Assembly (NCBI RefSeq): GCF_000948975.2
Contig: NZ_CP059735.1
Span: forward strand, 3,100,001 to 3,164,000
DNA from: Thalassomonas actiniarum
GTDB taxonomy: Bacteria; Pseudomonadota; Gammaproteobacteria; Enterobacterales; Alteromonadaceae
Direction of reading: 5' to 3'
Length of the DNA stretch: 64,000 nucleotides
The translations under genes were made by a program, and so were the position numbers. Positions 16,819-26,057 of this stretch are shown here, piece by piece. Under the pieces are notes generated by a model. The model saw only the letters and a program-made list of their open reading frames with translations. It was not told where the DNA came from and ran no database searches. The first letter of the stretch is position 1. Each line of letters starts with the position of its first letter.

Positions 16819-17103
16819 GAGTTTAGCCGCCAGCTCAGCTATTTGATTGCGAAACCATAGATGGCCGGGATCATGATGTTTAAGCGGTCCCCATATCATG
16901 CTGATATCAAAAGGCGCCAGTGTCAGCGGCGGCGGGGGAGATTTAACTTTTTTATGGTCGGTACAGCTCAACGCCAGGCGTTTGGTCATGGTGGTTATCA
17001 TTTGGCTGGATTCGACTAATGTTACCGGGGTGGTAAACAAATGGCTGGCCAGCATGATTTCCCGGGTATGGCCTAATGCTGTCAGTGCTTTATCTGCTAC
17101 CGA
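16819..17103 (-). pseudogene. LysR-family regulator remnant (C-terminal half only)
   Basis: About 95 codons match the C-terminal effector domain of LysR regulators: a DKALTALG..R segment, a LVESSQMITTMTKRLA segment, then LAPFDISMIWGPLKHHDPGHLWFRN, equivalent to the typical 'W-x-x-R-x-x-D-P-A-x-x-W-L-R' end. The N-terminal helix-turn-helix half is absent; upstream of about 17103 the frame loses similarity. It lies head-to-head with a VOC remnant, as in many divergent lysR/target-gene pairs. No functional protein is expected. Confidence 0.7.
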
Positions 17104-17126
17104 TCGACCGCTGTCATGGGGCGGGC

Positions 17127-17318
17127 ATGAAGCATATCGGTTTTTCCGCGCCATCTACAGACTTTGTCTACCGGCTACAAAAGCAAATACAGGTGGCGGG
17201 CTTTGAGGTGCCCGAAGTGCAGGACTTTAATGGCGCCTAGGCGCTATTTATGAAAGACGATGATGGCATACGTTTTGAGATCACTTATTATTCCCCCGGT
17301 GTTGCCGTAGTAGATTGA
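17127..17318 (+). pseudogene. VOC/glyoxalase-family remnant with in-frame stop
   Basis: From ATG 17127 the frame reads a VOC-like segment (MKHIGFSAPSTDFVYRL), then meets TAG at 17238-17240, then continues in frame through FMKDDDGIRFEITYYSPG to TGA at 17316-17318. 'D-x-D-G-x-x-x-E' is the C-terminal metal-binding motif of glyoxalase/VOC proteins. Only the second half of the domain is present. Together with the adjacent lysR remnant it indicates a deletion that removed the 5' halves and the shared promoter. Confidence 0.65.
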
Positions 17319-17476
17319 TAGCCTGAGCCACAAGCTGTCAGCAGCAAGTTCTTGCACCAGGAAGCGGGTCTATTGGCAAATGTAACGGTTTTCGTTACAA
17401 AGCTGTACCTATTGGTGCTATTGTCATTTTTGGGGAAAATTCATAATGGCGTCAATTATTCGTTTAGGAAGTCATT

Positions 17477-18481
17477 ATGAAAAAATTAATCCCTTTGGTC
17501 GTTATCACGACTATGATGCTGCAGGCGTGCGGCGGCTCTGGTTCAAAGTCCGGGACGGTTGTTGGTGAAAATAAAGCTGTCGAGGTACATCATATCCAGG
17601 TGCAGGATATACCGGCCTATGTCGAAACATTTAAACAACAGCAGGCACAGCTACAGCTGCAATTTGACGGCCGGCAATCTGCTCTCAGTTTTATTGATAT
17701 GTCTGTTGAGAACAAGTTTATTTTGGCAAAGTATTCGGCAGGTCTCGTGAGAATAGGCTTTGATCTTAATGAAGAAAAGCCGGTAAGCGAGCTGATTTTT
17801 ATGGAAGGGGATACCAGCGATCTGGAGAACTTTGAGACCACCCGGCTGTTGCAGGGGACGGCCATTGAAGTAGCAGCAGACGATGATAATTATATTTACA
17901 CCGGCTTGGCTGTGGATACGCAAACACAAAACAGTTACCCGGTTCGGCTTGTTTTTAATGAATCCCTGATTTCCGGCGGCAGCAGCACTTTAGTGCTTGA
18001 AGGTGATCGGATGACAATCTCAGGTACTTTAGGCACGCAAACTTATATCGATATGCAGGAGATGCTGAATAGCCATACGGTAAGCACCCTGGTTTTTGAC
18101 AGTGTTGACGGTTCGGTCAATGACGCTATCAATATGCACACCGGCCGTTTGATTCGTCAAGCGGGGTTAACCACCTTGATGCCTGCCGACGGCGAGGCAT
18201 ATTCCGGCGGTGTTGATTTATTTGCTGCCGGTGTTGAAAGAAAATATCAGACCGGCGGTAAGCTGGGCGTACATTCATGGTGCTGCAGCGCAGGCAAACC
18301 TGCTAACGAGCTGGGCGAGGATCATGAAGCACATGGCGCACAATTGACCTATTTCAGGGAAATGATGGGAGCAGAAAAAGGACCGAAGTTTTACTTTTAT
18401 ACCATTAATGCTGCGCCCTTTAACGGTGTGCATATCATGAGTGAAGCAGAGCTGAGCCAATATGATTTAGTTACAGATTAA
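17477..18481 (+). CDS. periplasmic lipoprotein with ClpP/crotonase-like C-terminal domain
   Basis: 334 residues with a lipoprotein signal peptide (lipobox LQAC, Cys18) followed by GGSGSKSG. Residues about 35-190 are beta-rich and unrecognised. Residues about 195-330 resemble the COG3904-type ClpP-like fold: a GSVNDAINMHTGRLIRQAG segment, then GEAYSGGVDLFAAGVERKY (Ser in the expected nucleophile region), then GVHSWC (possible His). This suggests a membrane-tethered periplasmic hydrolase-like protein. The catalytic assignment is inference. It precedes a two-component system by 66 bp and could share its regulation. Confidence 0.65.
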   Translation: MKKLIPLVVITTMMLQACGGSGSKSGTVVGENKAVEVHHIQVQDIPAYVETFKQQQAQLQLQFDGRQSALSFIDMSVENKFILAKYSAGLVRIGFDLNEEKPVSELIFMEGDTSDLENFETTRLLQGTAIEVAADDDNYIYTGLAVDTQTQNSYPVRLVFNESLISGGSSTLVLEGDRMTISGTLGTQTYIDMQEMLNSHTVSTLVFDSVDGSVNDAINMHTGRLIRQAGLTTLMPADGEAYSGGVDLFAAGVERKYQTGGKLGVHSWCCSAGKPANELGEDHEAHGAQLTYFREMMGAEKGPKFYFYTINAAPFNGVHIMSEAELSQYDLVTD

Positions 18482-18547
18482 CCGCTGTAGATACTTGATT
18501 ATGTTATATAATAGAGTTCACTCCTGTTAGAGCGGACTCTGTTATTT

Positions 18548-19261
18548 GTGAAAGAAAGTGTTACCCTGGTTGAAGATGACGAGAAAATGGCGTCATTGCT
18601 GCAAAGTTATTTTCAAGGTTTTGGTTTTAGCGTTAATGTTATCACCAGTGGCTGTGAGGCTGCGGGACAAATTCTGGCAGATCCGCCGTCGATTGTGATC
18701 TTGGATCTGATGTTGCCGGGACAGGACGGTTTGTCGATTTGCCGTAATATCCGGGAAAAATACAGCGGCAAGATTTTGATCTTAACGGCTACCGGCGATG
18801 ATATGGATCAGGTGGCGGCCCTGGAAATGGGCGCCGATGACTTTGTCCATAAGCCCATTCAACCCCGGGTGTTGCTGGCGCGGGTTCGCATGCTGTTAAG
18901 GCGTCAGGATAACCTTCAACAGGCAAGCAGCGGCGAGCTGGCAGCAAGTGACAAGGTGCTGGCATTTGGCCGATTGTGGATTAATGCTTCCCTGCAAAGG
19001 TGCAAGCTTGGTGAAGACGTTGTGCCGTTAACCCCTTCGGAGTTCTTAATTCTTTGGGCCCTGGCTAGTCAGGCGGAAACTGTGCTCTCGCGCGAGCAAT
19101 TGCTGCAAGTGTTATCCGGACTTGAATATGACGGCCTTAACCGGACCATAGATAATAAAATTGCCCAACTGAGAAAAAAGCTTAATGACGATGCCAGCCG
19201 CCCCAAAGGTATTATTACCGTACGCGGCAAAGGCTATCTTTTTGTCCCCGACTACTGGTAA
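18548..19261 (+). CDS. OmpR-family response regulator (RstA-like)
   Basis: 237 residues from a GTG start with GAGCGGA upstream. The receiver domain (1-115) has the acidic pocket VEDDE at 8-12, phospho-acceptor Asp53 in ILDLMLPGQDG, and Lys102 in HKP. The C-terminal half is a winged-helix DNA-binding domain (LTPSEFLIL, LNRTIDNKIAQLRKKL, RGKGYLF). It is followed 30 bases later by its cognate sensor kinase, so the two form one operon. The architecture is like E. coli RstA, but the signal and regulon are unknown. Confidence 0.92.
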   Translation: MKESVTLVEDDEKMASLLQSYFQGFGFSVNVITSGCEAAGQILADPPSIVILDLMLPGQDGLSICRNIREKYSGKILILTATGDDMDQVAALEMGADDFVHKPIQPRVLLARVRMLLRRQDNLQQASSGELAASDKVLAFGRLWINASLQRCKLGEDVVPLTPSEFLILWALASQAETVLSREQLLQVLSGLEYDGLNRTIDNKIAQLRKKLNDDASRPKGIITVRGKGYLFVPDYW

Positions 19262-19291
19262 CAACAAGCATAAGGTTAACCGGATAAGCAG

Positions 19292-20614
19292 ATGACCCGA
19301 TTATTTATCTCCCTGTATATGGGGATTTTGGCGACGTTTATGGTGTTTATTCTGGTCGCTCACCTGATCAATACCTTTTTGATCATAGATATTGAGAATA
19401 TTATCGATGCCGAGCAGTTTAGTGCCGAAGTTGCTTTACTGGAACGCCTTGATGCCCATATCAGCAGACAGGAGCGTGAACAACTGATAGCGCAGATCGC
19501 TGAAAAAAATCAGCTGGTGATAGAACAAGTGGCGCAAAAGGAGATCCCGGAAACGATCCTCGCGCAACTTAACCAACACCCGGTTTGGTTTGACGATGAC
19601 GAATATAATTATTTTAAGGCCTTTACCCCGGTGCTATATTATCGTCTCGGGGAAGATGAAAACCATGAGTTGCTGCTTATCGATGACGACGTTGGTATGG
19701 CTATTTTTATTGCTTTTATTGTCTTTATTGCCCTCAATTGCTTTATTTGGCTATACGGTTTGCACAGGAAGCTGCGCTACCTGGAAAATACTGCCGATAA
19801 AATCAGCCGGGGCCAGCTGGATCAGCGGGCACCGACCAAAAAAAGCCTTACTGTCGGGCGACTTAATCTCAGGTTTAATGAAATGGCCGAGCGTATCGAA
19901 CAATTGCTGCTCGGACATAAACGTTTGACTCAGGCGGTTGCCCACGAGTTGCGCTCGCCGCTGTTCAGGCTGCAACTGCAAATTGATTTGCTCGAGCATG
20001 CCAGTGAAGAAGACAGGCAAGCACATTTGCGCAGTCTGGAAGAAGATGTTTTTCAGCTGGATGAACTGGTGGATGAATTCCTCGAATACGGAAAAATGCA
20101 GCGCTCGGAGCTGGTGTTAAAAAATGAGCCGGTTTTAATCACCCCGTTTGTTGAAGCTTTGTGTGAGAATCTGGCCATTGAAGCCCGGAGCAGAGAAAGC
20201 CAGGAGGATGAAAAACCGGGCAAAGATAATGCCCCGCCGATAATGCTGGAGATCACCACAGGGTCCGATACCCGGCTCCTGGCCGATAAGGGAAAATTAA
20301 GCCGCGCCCTGAATAACCTGATCCGCAACGCGATAAAATACGGCAAAAAGCAGATAAAGCTTAAAGTTTACTGCCAGCAAGATTCCCTGGTCTTTAGCGT
20401 TGAAGACGACGGTGAGGGCATACCCGAGCAATACCGGGAGAAAATTTTTCAGCCTTACTTCAGACTCAGTGGTAAAAACCATCACCGGGTGTCAGGTTAT
20501 GGCCTGGGGCTGACCATTTGCCGGGAAATTGCTGCGCTGCATAAGGGGGATTTGCGGGTGGAACAAAGTGATGTTGGCGGAGCTGCTTTTAAGCTGGCCA
20601 TCCCTTTGGATTAA
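19292..20614 (+). CDS. sensor histidine kinase (RstB-like)
   Basis: 440 residues. Two membrane helices (about 5-31 and 136-156) flank a short periplasmic sensor domain. A HAMP linker (about 160-212) leads to the dimerisation helix with the phospho-acceptor His218 in AVAHELRSP, then an N box (NNLIRNAIKYG), a G1 box (DDGEGIP) and a G2 box (GYGLGL). All functional boxes are intact. It partners the response regulator just upstream. The small sensor domain suggests a physical or ionic cue, but the ligand is unknown. Its 3' end overlaps the decayed minus-strand gene at 20589. Confidence 0.92.
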   Translation: MTRLFISLYMGILATFMVFILVAHLINTFLIIDIENIIDAEQFSAEVALLERLDAHISRQEREQLIAQIAEKNQLVIEQVAQKEIPETILAQLNQHPVWFDDDEYNYFKAFTPVLYYRLGEDENHELLLIDDDVGMAIFIAFIVFIALNCFIWLYGLHRKLRYLENTADKISRGQLDQRAPTKKSLTVGRLNLRFNEMAERIEQLLLGHKRLTQAVAHELRSPLFRLQLQIDLLEHASEEDRQAHLRSLEEDVFQLDELVDEFLEYGKMQRSELVLKNEPVLITPFVEALCENLAIEARSRESQEDEKPGKDNAPPIMLEITTGSDTRLLADKGKLSRALNNLIRNAIKYGKKQIKLKVYCQQDSLVFSVEDDGEGIPEQYREKIFQPYFRLSGKNHHRVSGYGLGLTICREIAALHKGDLRVEQSDVGGAAFKLAIPLD

Positions 20615-21057
20615 TGTCCCAATCCGGGGCATTAGTCATGGCCGGGGGGAGCGCCTGAAAATCCCTGAGCATGGCTTCGGCAACGGTTTTATTGAGTATG
20701 ATCAAATCCGGCCTGCCGCCAAGCAATATTTTGATCAGCTGGAAATCGGTTTTCGCTTCGTGTGTCTTAAAATGGTATTGCCTGGCGGCGTGGTGGAAAG
20801 CCTGCCCGTAATAAAAACCTGATGATAACCCCAGAATATGGTTTTTTAGATCTTGCCAGTTGTGCCATTCAAATGCAGTTGCTGACCTGGCCGGTGAATA
20901 AATATAAAAAGGCTCGGACAAAAATGCGTTGCTGCACAGGGCATATTGCTGCCTATGGCCAGGGTTATTTTTCCGTTTGCTCCGGTTTACCGGCAATGAC
21001 CTGACAGCAAAGCCCGGTAATGAGCATTGAAAGAATCATTAACGGCTTTTGCGTCAT
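20589..21057 (-). pseudogene. periplasmic binding-like protein gene, broken by frameshifts and deletion
   Basis: An ATG at 21057 begins a clear signal peptide (MTQKPLMILSMLITGLCC), but that frame stops after 30 codons. One base away, a second frame reads GKITLAIGSNMP, the expected mature N-terminus of an SBP_bac_3 protein. A third frame (from about 20935 down to the stop at 20589) holds the second lobe: a LSEPFYIYSP segment, a DLKNHILGLSSGFYYGQAF segment, and LIKILLGGRPDLIILNK. Most of lobe one, roughly 60-100 residues, is missing between them. Two frame changes and an internal deletion make a functional product very unlikely. Confidence 0.7.
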
Positions 21058-21275
21058 GCACCTGCTCTTTATTGTTGCCATCCCGTTTCCCCATCTTATG
21101 TTAAACAGACGTTACAGAACATAATTTGTAATCCGGCAGGTAAAAATGATTTGTCGATAACGGCGGTGCTTTATATTTGTTGAGCTCAGGCACAGGGCTT
21201 ACCGGAAAGAAGCCAGGAAAAAAGCTGGCTGTTACTCCATACTAGATGGGAAATGTTCTTGATGCGGGGGGAGCA

Positions 21276-21971
21276 ATGAGCAAATCCAGGTTAATACTGT
21301 TGTTTTTTTTGATGATGCCGGTGTTAACTTTACCGGCACAGGAAACCTGGAAGATAACTTCTTTGAACTGGCAGCCATATTCCGGCGCCGAACTTGCCAA
21401 TCAAGGGCATTCTATTGAAAAGTTAAAGCAGATACTGCAACAGGCCGGTATCATGCTGGAGGTTGAATTTTATCCCTGGAACCGTGCTAAATTATTGGCG
21501 CAAAAGAATAAAGAATATGTTGGCGCCTTTCCCGTGTGGCCTGAAGATATTTTTGACAAGGCGCTCATTTCACTTGCGGTTGACTGGTCGGAAATCGCCG
21601 TGCTTAAACGTGCCGGTACCCGGATAAGTTTTAACAGTGTTGATGAGTTGTTTAGAAAATATTCCGTAGGTGTAGTCAGCACCTATATTTATCCCAAGGT
21701 TGTGATGGAGGCGATGAAAAAATACCCGCATCACAGCGATGGTTCATCGAATGAAATGACCTTGCTGAAAAAGCTCGAAACTGGCCGTGACGAGGTGGCC
21801 ATTACCGACCCTAAAGTGATGTTGTATCTGGCGACCGAGCAGGGGATTGATAATATTGAATATGTAAAAAAAATTATGGATAAAGAGCTGGTTGTCGCGT
21901 TTCGGGATGACGAAGAAAACAGGAAACGTTTACAAGTATTGAATAACTTGCTGCGGCAGCAGAAAAATTAG
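21276..21971 (+). CDS. periplasmic solute-binding-like protein (SBP_bac_3 type)
   Basis: 231 residues from the ATG at 21276, which has a GGGGGAG Shine-Dalgarno 4-10 bases upstream; a start at 21246 would put 10 residues before the signal peptide. The signal peptide ends near LTLPAQ. The mature protein begins WKITSLNWQPYSG and continues with the lobe-one GHSIEKLKQIL and EFYPWNRAKLLA segments, typical of orphan SBP_bac_3 proteins. No transporter gene is adjacent. It is the intact counterpart of the broken gene next door. Ligand unknown. Confidence 0.78.
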   Translation: MSKSRLILLFFLMMPVLTLPAQETWKITSLNWQPYSGAELANQGHSIEKLKQILQQAGIMLEVEFYPWNRAKLLAQKNKEYVGAFPVWPEDIFDKALISLAVDWSEIAVLKRAGTRISFNSVDELFRKYSVGVVSTYIYPKVVMEAMKKYPHHSDGSSNEMTLLKKLETGRDEVAITDPKVMLYLATEQGIDNIEYVKKIMDKELVVAFRDDEENRKRLQVLNNLLRQQKN

Positions 21972-22008
21972 CTATTGCCGTATCAATCGGGCAATAGCCA
22001 ATTTTTTC
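21971..22008 (+). terminator. rho-independent terminator after the binding-like gene
   Basis: GCTATTGCC and GGCAATAGC form a nine-base-pair stem with a ten-base loop, followed by CAATTTTTTC. It begins right at the stop codon of the plus-strand gene and faces the minus-strand ansA end, so it may serve both directions. Confidence 0.75.
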
Positions 22009-22020
22009 TGGTTTTCAGGG

Positions 22021-23031
22021 TTATTCGTTAACCAGTTCGCCGCGCAGGTCTTGCTGCATCAAATGACAAACCTGGTGGTAATCATGTCCCTGGCTCAGCA
22101 GGTAATGTAATTTGGTTAATGCCGCTTCTAAGGTCATATCATAACCTGAGATCACACTGCACTGGCTTAATGCAGAGCCTGTGGCATAGCCGCCCATATT
22201 TACTGTGCCTTTAGTACACTGGCTGATATTGACGATCACTATGCCTTGCTCGCTGGCTTTTTTCAGACAGGCCAGCAGCTCGGGATCTTGCGGGGCATTC
22301 CCGACACCGTAACTCCTTAAGATCAGCGCCTTGACCGGTTGCTTGATGACATTGGCCACCAGCTCTGCACTGATCCCCGGATATAAATGGATCACACCTA
22401 CCGGCTGTGGTGTGATCGCGCTTAATTTCAGCGGCTGGTGCGGCTTATGCTCAACCTTGCCGGCAATCACCCGGATATTGATGCCTGCTTCAAGCAGCGG
22501 CGGCATGTTAGGAGAGTCGAAGGCATTAAAGCCGTCGGCATAGGCCTTGATACTGCGGTTGCCGCGAAACAGCTTGTTGTTGAAGAACAAGCCAACTTCA
22601 CTGATCGGATAATTGGCGGCGATATACAAAGCATTAAGCAAATTGACCTGGCCGTCGGATCTTAACTGGCTTAACGGGATCTGCGAGCCGGTCACAATTA
22701 CCGGCTTGGTCAGGTTCTCAAACATAAACGACAGCGCCGAGCTGGTATAGGCCATGGTATCTGTGCCGTGCAGAACGACGAAGCCATCATAGTCATCGTA
22801 GTGGTCGCGGATATCTTCGGCGATACGTTGCCAGTCGCCGGGCGCCATATTGGAAGAGTCGATCAGCGGCTGGTATTCGTGAATAACAAAATCGGGCATT
22901 TCATCCCGCTGAAATTCCGGGGTTTGCTTAATAAACTCGGTTAAATGGCCTTTAACCGGGACATAACCCTGGCTGCTTTCTTTCATTCCTATGGTACCGC
23001 CGGTGTAGGCGACATAAATACGTTTTTTCAT
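22021..23031 (-). CDS. ansA: cytoplasmic L-asparaginase I
   Basis: 336 residues. Hydrolyses L-asparagine to aspartate and ammonia in the cytoplasm. The two threonine sites of type I asparaginases are visible: YTGGTIGM near the N-terminus and LHGTDTMAYT near residue 90. Length agrees with E. coli AnsA (338). There is no signal peptide, which separates it from secreted AnsB. I choose the ATG at 23031 (MKKRIYVAYTGG); an upstream TTG at 23055 would add eight residues. It lies downstream of sppA on the same strand, the same order as in E. coli, with a hairpin between them. Confidence 0.92.
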   Translation of the reverse strand: MKKRIYVAYTGGTIGMKESSQGYVPVKGHLTEFIKQTPEFQRDEMPDFVIHEYQPLIDSSNMAPGDWQRIAEDIRDHYDDYDGFVVLHGTDTMAYTSSALSFMFENLTKPVIVTGSQIPLSQLRSDGQVNLLNALYIAANYPISEVGLFFNNKLFRGNRSIKAYADGFNAFDSPNMPPLLEAGINIRVIAGKVEHKPHQPLKLSAITPQPVGVIHLYPGISAELVANVIKQPVKALILRSYGVGNAPQDPELLACLKKASEQGIVIVNISQCTKGTVNMGGYATGSALSQCSVISGYDMTLEAALTKLHYLLSQGHDYHQVCHLMQQDLRGELVNE

Positions 23032-23073
23032 ATGGCTTGGCTGTTTATATGTCAATAAAGGAAAGGGTAAAAA

Positions 23074-23090
23074 GCCCCGCTAAGCGGGGC
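23074..23090 (-). terminator. hairpin terminator between sppA and ansA
   Basis: GCCCCGC and GCGGGGC form a seven-bp stem around a three-base loop; read on the minus strand it is followed by CTTTTTA. It should stop or attenuate transcription coming from sppA, leaving ansA on partial read-through or its own promoter. Confidence 0.7.
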
Positions 23091-23127
23091 AGTAGTGTAA
23101 TGTCTGACTGCGGCTTGGCCGGGCGGG

Positions 23128-24987
23128 CTAATAAGCCTCGCAGGTTAAACAGAAAGAATAAATGCCCTGGGGATCATTAAACTGGTTTAACCGGGTGAGT
23201 TCACCGCGCATTTTACCGATAAATTGCGCCACCGGACCTGAATTTGCTGCCGGCTCAGTGCCGATCAGCGTAAGGGCATTGCCCAGCAGGTTTTGCATGA
23301 AAATTTCCTGCGGCGTCAGCTCTTTTTCTATCAACAGGGTATCGTAATTGTCTAATCCGGCAATGCCTGCTGCGGCAGTAACGGCATCATCCAGATCACC
23401 CAGTTCATCCACCAGGCCCAGCTCTTTGGCCCTTGCGCCTGACCAGACACGGCCCTGGGCGATTTCATCGATTTGCTCCACCGTCATGTTGCGACTGTCG
23501 GCGACCAGGGAAATAAAGTCCTTGTAGCCGCGGTCGATATTGAGCTGGAAGATTTGCGCCATGCCGTCGGTTAATGGCCGGGTCAGGCCGTAACCGGCGA
23601 TGTCTGTGGTGCCGACGCCGTCGGTGTGGATGCCTAACTTGTCTAATGATTTTTCAAAGGTCATCATCAAACCGAAGATCCCGATTGAACCTGTGATGGT
23701 GGTGGGGGCAGCCATGATCTTATTGGCGGAAGCGGAAATCCAGTAACCTCCTGAGGCGGCATAGGTACCCATAGAAGCCACCACAGGTTTACCGGCGGCT
23801 TTTAACAGTTCGATTTCACGGCGGATAATTTCTGAGGCATAAGCACTGCCGCCCGGGCTGTCGACCCGTAAGACCACGGCTTTAACCTTGTCATTTTGAC
23901 GGGCTTTGCGCAGCAACTTGGCGGTACTGTCGCCGCCGATAGTGCCCGGCGACTGGGTACCGTTTAATATGGTGCCTTTGGCAACCACAACAGCAATTTT
24001 GTCACTGCCCGGATTGGTGACAGGGAAAGGAGATTTAATGGCCGATAAATATTCCTTGAAGGTTACATGGCTATAGCTGTCGCCTGTGCTGTTTTCACCG
24101 GCAAGTTTGATCAGCTCATCACGCATTTGCTCGCGGGTTTTTAAGGCATCTACCCAGTGATTACTTAAGGCATATTCGGCAAAGTTGCCGTTGGCGGCTT
24201 TAAATTTAGTGACTAAGTCATCGATGCTTTCGTCAAAATTATCGACGCCGAATTTTCTTTGTTTGGCAACATCTTCTTTATAGCGACTCCAAAGATCGGT
24301 TAGCCATACCCGGTTGGCTTCTTTGGCGGCGGGAGACATGTCGTCGCGCATATAAGGTTCAACTGCGGATTTGTAGGTGCCGACGCGGAAGATATGTTGG
24401 CTGATGGACAACTTGTCCAGCGCCGATTTGAAGTACATCTGGTAGCGGCCATAACCGTCTAAAATCATCCAGCCTTTGGGATCGAGCCAGATATTGTTGG
24501 CGTGGCTGGCAAGGTAGTATTGGTCCTGGGTGTATTGATCCCCTAAGGCAATCACTTGCTTGCCCGAAGTTTTAAAATCGTCGATGGCTTTGGCGATATC
24601 GCTAAGCTTGGTTAAACCGGCGCGGTTCATATTTTGTAACTGTAAAACCAATACCGATACCCGGTCATCATTTTTTGCCTGGCTGATCACTTCCAGGATG
24701 TCGCTTAATAATACTTCGGGGTTTTCTTCCGGCTGGTTCATGGCTTCTGCCATAAAAGCGCTCATGGGATCGATTTCGCGTTTTTGCTCGACGATATCAC
24801 CCTTGAGGTTTAATACCAGGGCGGTTTGCTTGGGGATCACAACTTTATCGCCGTCCTGGGAAATGGCGACGAAAAACAGCAACAGCAGGGTGAAGAACAC
24901 AAGGTTAACGATAACCTTGCGCGAAATGTTGAGTACCCGCCATAGCGATAAACCCAAACGTTTGATTGTACCTGGACTTTGATTCAT
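23128..24987 (-). CDS. sppA: signal peptide peptidase SppA, 67 kDa type
   Basis: 619 residues with one N-terminal membrane anchor (about 23-45) and two tandem ClpP-like repeats, the long gammaproteobacterial form. The catalytic Lys lies in the VGTYKSAVEP segment of the first repeat and the Ser nucleophile in DSPGGSAYASE of the second, matching the Lys209/Ser409 dyad of the E. coli enzyme. It degrades cleaved signal peptides in the inner membrane from the periplasmic side. Start is the ATG at 24987. ansA follows downstream and ydjA-type and DoxX genes diverge upstream, a conserved neighbourhood. Confidence 0.95.
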   Translation of the reverse strand: MNQSPGTIKRLGLSLWRVLNISRKVIVNLVFFTLLLLFFVAISQDGDKVVIPKQTALVLNLKGDIVEQKREIDPMSAFMAEAMNQPEENPEVLLSDILEVISQAKNDDRVSVLVLQLQNMNRAGLTKLSDIAKAIDDFKTSGKQVIALGDQYTQDQYYLASHANNIWLDPKGWMILDGYGRYQMYFKSALDKLSISQHIFRVGTYKSAVEPYMRDDMSPAAKEANRVWLTDLWSRYKEDVAKQRKFGVDNFDESIDDLVTKFKAANGNFAEYALSNHWVDALKTREQMRDELIKLAGENSTGDSYSHVTFKEYLSAIKSPFPVTNPGSDKIAVVVAKGTILNGTQSPGTIGGDSTAKLLRKARQNDKVKAVVLRVDSPGGSAYASEIIRREIELLKAAGKPVVASMGTYAASGGYWISASANKIMAAPTTITGSIGIFGLMMTFEKSLDKLGIHTDGVGTTDIAGYGLTRPLTDGMAQIFQLNIDRGYKDFISLVADSRNMTVEQIDEIAQGRVWSGARAKELGLVDELGDLDDAVTAAAGIAGLDNYDTLLIEKELTPQEIFMQNLLGNALTLIGTEPAANSGPVAQFIGKMRGELTRLNQFNDPQGIYSFCLTCEAY

Positions 24988-25221
24988 AAAATTCTAATCG
25001 GTTAAATTTCTAGTATAGTGCGTATGCTACTTAATCTTTTGACAGTTAAGTAGTCTATTTTGTAAATATTTTTAACGTTTTTTTATGAGAGCGGCTATCT
25101 TTGCTTAAGCAGGGATAAAAAGTTGATTAACTAGCTAAAAATAGCAGGGATGAAAGTATTTAGATTAATGCGGGTCTTATAAGCATCATTTATTAGAATT
25201 GTTACCGATAAAATTGCAATT

Positions 25222-25926
25222 ATGAACCTATTTACCCTGTATCAAGATTTGCTAAAGAAACTGCCTGTTTTTGATGGTGTGCCGGCACTGTTAATTCGTT
25301 TGTACCTGGCCCCGGTGTTTATTATTGCCGGTTACAGTAAAACCCAGCTGGGTAATCCGGATGTGACCGGCCTGGCCAGTTTGGCCGCAGATCCCAATAT
25401 TGTTGCCTGGTTCGGCAATGCCGACTGGGGCCTGGGCCTGCCATTTCCTGCCTTATTGGCAAACCTTGCCACCTGGACCGAGTTTTTCGGCGGCTGGTTG
25501 TTATTATTCGGTTTGTTGACCCGGTTAGTCTCCATTCCTTTGATGTTTACTATGATAGTGGCCGCTACCAGCGTGCATTTAGATAACGGCTGGTTTGCCA
25601 TTACCCCCACCAACCCGGATACCAGCCCGGCAAAAGTACTTTCCTGGGTAGGGATTGAAGGTTCGCAGCAAAGCCTGGAGAACAGCCTTGAGGCGAAAAA
25701 ACGCTTGGATCGCATGCGCGAGATTATTGACGACAACGGCAACCCTGACTGGTTATATGAAAAAGGCAATATCGTGGTGCTTAATAACGGCATTGAATTT
25801 GCGACGACCTACTTTATTATGCTGCTGGCCTTGTTCTTTATCGGGGCGGGGCGCTTTACCAGTATCGATTATTTCCTTAACCGCTCCCTGGCAGCAAAAT
25901 ATCGCCACCGGGAGTTATTAACTTAA
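25222..25926 (+). CDS. DoxX-family membrane protein (HvfX-like)
   Basis: 234 residues with four to five membrane helices. The first segment (LIRLYLAPVFIIAGYSKTQ) and the central FFGGWLLLFGLLTRL helix are typical DoxX signatures. A polar insert of about 60 residues between helices three and four (about 125-185) is longer than in many DoxX proteins. Relatives occur in oxidative-stress or bufferin-like loci; here no such partners are adjacent. It is divergent from sppA and upstream of the nitroreductase. Confidence 0.8.
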   Translation: MNLFTLYQDLLKKLPVFDGVPALLIRLYLAPVFIIAGYSKTQLGNPDVTGLASLAADPNIVAWFGNADWGLGLPFPALLANLATWTEFFGGWLLLFGLLTRLVSIPLMFTMIVAATSVHLDNGWFAITPTNPDTSPAKVLSWVGIEGSQQSLENSLEAKKRLDRMREIIDDNGNPDWLYEKGNIVVLNNGIEFATTYFIMLLALFFIGAGRFTSIDYFLNRSLAAKYRHRELLT

Positions 25927-26057
25927 CGACACCAGGCAACATCACTTACTTTTATTGTAATGAGTGGCAGTAAATACCCCTGATATTTGCGGGTATTTTA
26001 TTGCTATTTAATGGGGTACACTAGCGCCATAATATTAATGAGAATTATTACTAAGCT

